Source of the DNA: Candidatus Zixiibacteriota bacterium
GTDB taxonomy: Bacteria; Zixibacteria; MSB-5A5; GN15; FEB-12
NCBI GenBank assembly: GCA_018816665.1
Contig: JAHIVM010000065.1
Coordinates: 1 to 9,416, forward strand
DNA: 9,416 bases
Direction: 5' to 3'
In this document: positions 6,036 through 9,416 of the stretch, piece by piece
Layout of the letters: the number at the start of each line of letters is the position of its first letter
Numbering within the stretch: position 1 is the first letter of the stretch
Notes under the pieces: model-generated
Seen by the model: the letters and a program-made list of their open reading frames with translations, nothing else
Told to the model about the DNA's origin: nothing
The model's database searches: none
Translations under genes and position numbers: made by a program

Positions 6036-7325
6036 CTAGTCCACTCTCACCTGTACAATCGTGAAATCATCGTGGGTGTCTTCCGCCGCACCCTGAGCAA
6101 AGCGATCCACCCATTCTTTCACGCGCAGGCAGAATTCCTTCGGATTGAGACCTATCTCGGCCGAAAGCACCTGTTCGGCACGTTCCCGGCCGAACAAATT
6201 GCCGTCGGCGTCCATCGCTTCGGTGAGACCGTCGGTGTACAAAAACAGCCTGTCGCCGCTGGCAATACGCTGCTCGCCTTCCTTGAAGACCATATCACCG
6301 AATTGACCCACAATCGGGCCTCCCTCGGCCAGTTCGATTATCTTCTGGAGTTCGTCGGACCAGAACAGACCGGGCATATGACCGCCGTTGCAATACGTCA
6401 GCTTGCGGGCCTCCATGTCAAAGCAGGAGAAAAACAGGGTGACAAACATCTCGCGGTCCTTGATAACATGATCGACCATAAGTTGGTTGACCCGACCGGC
6501 CAGTTCGGAGACGGCGATCTGGGGCTCCTGTTCGAGAATCGAGCTGATGATGCCCGAGCAGGCCGACATGACAAGCGCCGCCGGGACACCCTTGTTGGAA
6601 ACGTCGCCGATGATGACGTAGTACCGGTTGTCATCGACCGGCACAATATCGTAGAAATCGCCGCCCACCTCCCGGGCTGGGAAATACACGGCCCCGACCT
6701 GGGCACCTTTGACGATCTCCACGGTCGCGGGAAGAATGGTTTCCTGGACCTGGCGGGCGATAGCCATCTCCTGGTCGATTTTCTGCTGTCTGAGTTTATC
6801 CTTGATCAGTCGTGAGTTTTCGACCGCCACCGCCACAAAATTCAGCAGCATCTCCAGGGCTTCTTTGTCCTCCGGCGTGTAGTTGCCGCCATTCGCCTTG
6901 TTAATGATGATCGCCACCCCAAGACACTTGTCACGCGTCTGGATGGGAGTCGCCATTACCGTATCAAGAGTGATTCCCTCGTCGGACTTCACTTCCAGAT
7001 CGGTCAGGATGATCGTCTCGCGTTTCTGGAAGCAGTACGTCGGCAGGTCCAGCTCATCTTCGTACATCAATGACTTGACGAACTGATCCCCCACCCCCCA
7101 CGACACCTGCGTCTGGAGCTCTCCCGATTCTTCCGTCATGAGAGCCCCTACTTCGCCGTCAACCAGACGAATAGCCATGTCCATCGTCACCGACAACACG
7201 GCATTCATCTCAAGTATTGATGTTACGACCGCCCCCATTGTTGCCAGATCTCGTATCTGGGCGGTCCTGGACGCAAGTTTAGCCTCCAGGTCCTCTACTG
7301 CGGTACTGGTGTTTGCATTCGTCAT
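6036..7325 (-). CDS. GAF-domain PP2C/SpoIIE-type serine phosphatase (RsbU-like)
   Basis: A 429-residue cytosolic sensor phosphatase. Residues ~27-172 form a GAF domain, a small-molecule or redox sensing fold, followed by a helical linker (173-203) ending in ARQVQETILP, typical of the coiled segment before SpoIIE/RsbU phosphatases. The catalytic domain keeps its metal-binding acids: GGDFYD (221-226, Asp223), GDVSNKG (240-246, Asp241), YTDG (Asp365) and the terminal DDFT (Asp419-Asp420). It should therefore be active and would dephosphorylate the STAS protein encoded two genes downstream. No transmembrane helix or receiver is present, so the input is presumably a cytoplasmic ligand sensed by GAF; the ligand is unknown. 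No Shine-Dalgarno site precedes ATG 7325; a candidate promoter lies immediately upstream. The frame is open 21 codons further back but has no normal start codon there. Confidence 0.93.
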   Translation of the reverse strand: MTNANTSTAVEDLEAKLASRTAQIRDLATMGAVVTSILEMNAVLSVTMDMAIRLVDGEVGALMTEESGELQTQVSWGVGDQFVKSLMYEDELDLPTYCFQKRETIILTDLEVKSDEGITLDTVMATPIQTRDKCLGVAIIINKANGGNYTPEDKEALEMLLNFVAVAVENSRLIKDKLRQQKIDQEMAIARQVQETILPATVEIVKGAQVGAVYFPAREVGGDFYDIVPVDDNRYYVIIGDVSNKGVPAALVMSACSGIISSILEQEPQIAVSELAGRVNQLMVDHVIKDREMFVTLFFSCFDMEARKLTYCNGGHMPGLFWSDELQKIIELAEGGPIVGQFGDMVFKEGEQRIASGDRLFLYTDGLTEAMDADGNLFGRERAEQVLSAEIGLNPKEFCLRVKEWVDRFAQGAAEDTHDDFTIVQVRVD

Positions 7326-7333
7326 TACTGACA

Positions 7334-7360
7334 GTATCGACAGATTGCGGCGGGATTTGA
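7334..7360 (-). promoter_or_regulatory. Candidate sigma-28 (FliA)-like promoter before the GAF-phosphatase gene
   Basis: On the minus strand, TCAAATCC (7360-7353), an 11-nt spacer, then GTCGATAC (7341-7334). The enterobacterial sigma-28 consensus is TAAAGTTT-N11-GCCGATAA, so the -10 matches 6 of 8 bases with exact spacing, while the -35 is weak (4 of 8). It lies in the only long gap, where an operon start is expected. Transcription would begin within a few bases of ATG 7325, fitting the lack of a ribosome site. The call rests on one imperfect match. Confidence 0.35.
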
Positions 7361-7393
7361 TCCGTTGAATGCGAGAGCCAGGGAATCAGAATG

Positions 7394-7417
7394 AAAAAAC
7401 GACAGACCGGTTCAGTC
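7394..7417 (-). terminator. Possible rho-independent terminator after der
   Basis: On the minus strand a short hairpin at 7417-7401 (GACTGA, loop ACCGG, TCTGTC; one T-T mismatch in a six-position stem) is followed by one G and then six T residues (7399-7394). It lies 39 bp after the der stop and before the phosphatase gene, the right place to separate the two units. The stem is short, so it is likely weak. Confidence 0.45.
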
Positions 7418-7455
7418 TTTGATTCGAAAGCTGGGTGATTGCGGTGAGAACCGGC

Positions 7456-8765
7456 CTACTTGCGGCGGCACTTGATGCGAATTGGTACGCCCTCAAAACC
7501 ATACTCGGCGCGCAGTTGATTGGTCAGAAAGCTGATGTAGGTCTTGTCGACCATCTCGGGGCGGTTGACAAAAAACACGAAGGTCGGCGGGGCCACCTCC
7601 GACTGCGTGACATACTTGAACTGAATGTACCGACCCATCTTGGCGGGCGGTTTTTTCCGACTGAGACACTTCTGCAGAAAGTCGTTCAGTTCGTTCGTGC
7701 CGATTCTCCGGTGGTTCTGTTCATGTACCTGATCCACGAGAGGCAGCACCCGAACAACCCGCTGGCCGCTGAGAGCCGAGATGAAAATGATAGGCAAAAA
7801 GTCGAACTTAGCCAGCTTCTCTTTGATCCGTGAGGCGTACTTGCCCGCCGTCGTCGTGCTTTTCTCAATCAAATCCCACTTGTTGATCGCCAGGACGGCC
7901 GGTCGACGGTTTTCCATCACCTGGGCCAGAACCCGCTGATCCTGGGATGTCAACTCATCGGTCGCATCAATCAGAATCACTGCCACATCGCAGTTCTCAA
8001 TCGCGCGTTCAACTCGCAGGTTGGTGTAGAACTCGATGTTTTCGGTAACCTTGTATTTGCGGCGCAGCCCCGCCGTGTCAGCCAGAATATACTTCTTCCC
8101 CTCAAATTCAAGGGGCGTATCAACAGAGTCACGGGTCGTACCGGCGATGTAGAGACAATCAGGCGATCTTCGCCGAGCAGCTTATTAATAAAGGATGACT
8201 TCCCGACATTTGGCCGGCCCACCAGCGCCACGCGAACCGCCCCCTCCGCAAACTCATCAACTTCTTCGGGCGGCAGCTTGGCCACGATTTCATCCAGTAA
8301 TTCGCCGATCCCCAGACCGACAGTTGCGGACACCGGCCAGGCCTCGCCGAGCCCCAGGCGAACAAACGGATAGGCGTCGATGTCGTGCTGCTCTTTGTCG
8401 CTCTTGTTGGCCACCAGAACGCAGGGCTTGCCGGATTTGTGCAGGCGACGGGCCAGCCGTTCATCATCCTGATCCACCCCCACCTGGACATCAACCACAA
8501 ATACAATCAGGTCGGCCTCGTGGATTGCAAACTCCGCCTGATCGAGAATCATCCGTTCCATCAAGTCGCGCGTATCGGGCACCATACCGCCGGTGTCCAC
8601 CAGGTGGAAATCCCGACCACCCCAATCACAACGAGCGTAGTTGCGGTCACGGGTCACCCCGGAGACGGGATCAACAACAGCCAGTTTGCGTTTCAGGAAC
8701 CGGTTAAACAGCGAGGACTTGCCGACATTCGGACGCCCCACAATGGCTACCACCGGAAGACTCAT
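7456..8765 (-). CDS. der: Ribosome assembly GTPase Der (EngA), frame broken by an apparent one-base deletion
   Basis: Der has two tandem GTPase domains and a C-terminal KH-like domain and is needed for 50S subunit maturation. From ATG 8765 the first domain is intact: GRPNVGKSS (10-18), GVTRDR, DTGG (57-60), NKSD (120-123). The second P-loop GRPNVGKSS (183-191) follows. After Ser205 the frame shifts. Adding one base between 8151 and 8150 restores xIAGTTRDSVDTP, DTAG (230-233), NKWD (295-298) and the KH-like end, giving 436 residues, the normal Der length. As written, translation would end after 57 out-of-frame residues at 7977. Conservation is continuous across the break, so either the lesion is very recent or it is a sequencing or assembly error. 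GGGAGG (8778-8773) lies 7 nt before the start, and the start overlaps the upstream gene's stop (ATGA). Confidence 0.93.
8150..8151 (-). other. Frameshift site in der
   Basis: Minus-strand reading is GTC TCT | AC ATC GCC GGT; one base is missing before AC. A G there would give SDIAGTTRD, the usual Der switch I sequence. No slippery heptamer or homopolymer is present, which argues against programmed frameshifting. Confidence 0.85.
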
Positions 8766-9416
8766 GAGTAAACCTCCCGCAGTGTATCAGCAAACTGGTA
8801 TTGACCGACAACGACCCGACGGTCCAGCGCGGTGCTGAACTGCGTCAGCGACATGTTGTCAAGAAAGAGATCATCGTGATTGAGACAGTTCGGCGGCAAC
8901 ACTACCGTGTCAATATCTGACACGCGGGCTCTAGCCCGGCGCAGGAGATCCTGCCCGGTGAGGAGACCCGAGACGGTTACCGAGTTTCCCCAGAAGCGGT
9001 TTTTGACCGGACTGAGTTCGGCTTTCAGGCGAAGGTGTTGTGTCACATACGGCATAATCTCGCGGGTCAAGAAAGGAAACGCCGACTCACCGGTCAAGAA
9101 AAGAACTCGACGAGAGGTATCCAGTCCCTTCAGGCGGGACCGTCGACGGTTGAAGTTCGTGATAAACTCCCGGGCCATCCCCACCCCGTTCTCAAACTGC
9201 TGCATGTCTTCGTAGCCGGCCCGGCTCGGGAACGGCAGCTCGGCAGTAACATAAAACTCATCGGCCGGCCAGACGAACCGCGAGCCCAGACGGTCAAGCA
9301 GCTCCTTCTGAACCGTCTCCAGACGGTTCACGATAGTACGGGCCTCATCGCGCGTGTACGTCCGCAGCTCAGGCAGTTTGTCACGGTACCTGGTGAGGCC
9401 CACGGGAACCACCGCC
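8762..9416 (-). CDS. DUF512-family protein, C-terminal part (partial, runs off right edge)
   Basis: The frame is open to the window edge, so the true start lies outside. The visible 217 or so residues begin AVVPVGLTRYR, a hallmark of the DUF512 domain, and continue with the conserved segments TRDEAR, WPADEFYVTAELPFP and FENGVGMAREF. The later part contains VTVSGLLTGQDLL and DTVVLPPNCLNHDDLFLDNMS, also typical of the family's C-terminus. Full-length members are about 430-470 residues with an N-terminal PDZ-like segment and often iron-sulfur cluster or radical-SAM-related cysteines; that part is not visible. In many bacteria this gene sits next to der, as here, where its TGA overlaps the der ATG as ATGA. 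Its biochemical function is not established. The family call rests on motif recall and the der neighbourhood. Confidence 0.87.
   Translation of the reverse strand, partial: AVVPVGLTRYRDKLPELRTYTRDEARTIVNRLETVQKELLDRLGSRFVWPADEFYVTAELPFPSRAGYEDMQQFENGVGMAREFITNFNRRRSRLKGLDTSRRVLFLTGESAFPFLTREIMPYVTQHLRLKAELSPVKNRFWGNSVTVSGLLTGQDLLRRARARVSDIDTVVLPPNCLNHDDLFLDNMSLTQFSTALDRRVVVGQYQFADTLREVYS

Noticed and set aside
6072..6815. A 247-codon open frame on the plus strand
   Set aside because: It lies antisense to the PP2C catalytic domain with no recognisable motif or ribosome site; shadow of the real gene.
8145..8165. Programmed frameshifting in der
   Set aside because: No slippery X-XXY-YYZ heptamer occurs at the break, and single-frame der is the rule; an error or fresh mutation is simpler.
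8195..8707. Plus-strand open frame rich in Arg and Pro
   Set aside because: Antisense to the first Der GTPase domain, with the skewed composition typical of a wrong-frame translation.
1..9416. CRISPR arrays, tRNA or rRNA genes, insertion sequences, attachment sites
   Set aside because: The window is filled with conserved minus-strand coding sequence; I saw no regularly spaced repeats, RNA gene signatures, transposase motifs or terminal inverted repeats.

Overview
All supported genes lie on the minus strand, so the window is best read from right to left. The genes are tightly packed, base composition is a little over half G+C, and Shine-Dalgarno sites of GGAGG type precede several starts. The only gap over 100 bp is the 130 bp between der and the GAF-phosphatase gene. 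The organism is a flagellated, chemotactic bacterium. It has a CheZ phosphatase, and its layout (DUF512-der followed by a che cluster carrying a HEAT protein and an Rsb-type partner-switching set) does not look enterobacterial. An uncultivated Gram-negative-type lineage is a low-confidence inference; nothing in the window fixes the phylum.

Right end (7456-9416): the C-terminal part of a DUF512-family protein runs off the right edge. It overlaps der by ATGA. der encodes the double-GTPase ribosome assembly factor and is complete in content but carries an apparent one-base deletion at 8150/8151 that splits its reading frame. A small hairpin followed by six T residues lies just after der.

Middle (5238-7325): a complete partner-switching module consists of a GAF plus PP2C/SpoIIE-type phosphatase, an RsbW/SpoIIAB-like ATP-binding protein and an RsbV/SpoIIAA-like STAS protein. 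No sigma factor gene is present. A candidate sigma-28-like promoter sits so close to the phosphatase start that the message could be leaderless.

Left part (1-5210): a 635-residue protein made of about 20 HEAT-like repeats is coupled to a single-domain NtrC-type receiver. These are followed by CheR methyltransferase, two different CheY proteins, CheZ, and the N-terminal HPt part of CheA, which runs off the left edge. The likely scheme is that CheA phosphorylates the receivers, CheZ dephosphorylates the motor-type CheY, and CheR methylates receptors. The GAF-phosphatase/HATPase/STAS switch, possibly through the HEAT protein, may feed a second input into this pathway. That last link is inferred from gene order only.
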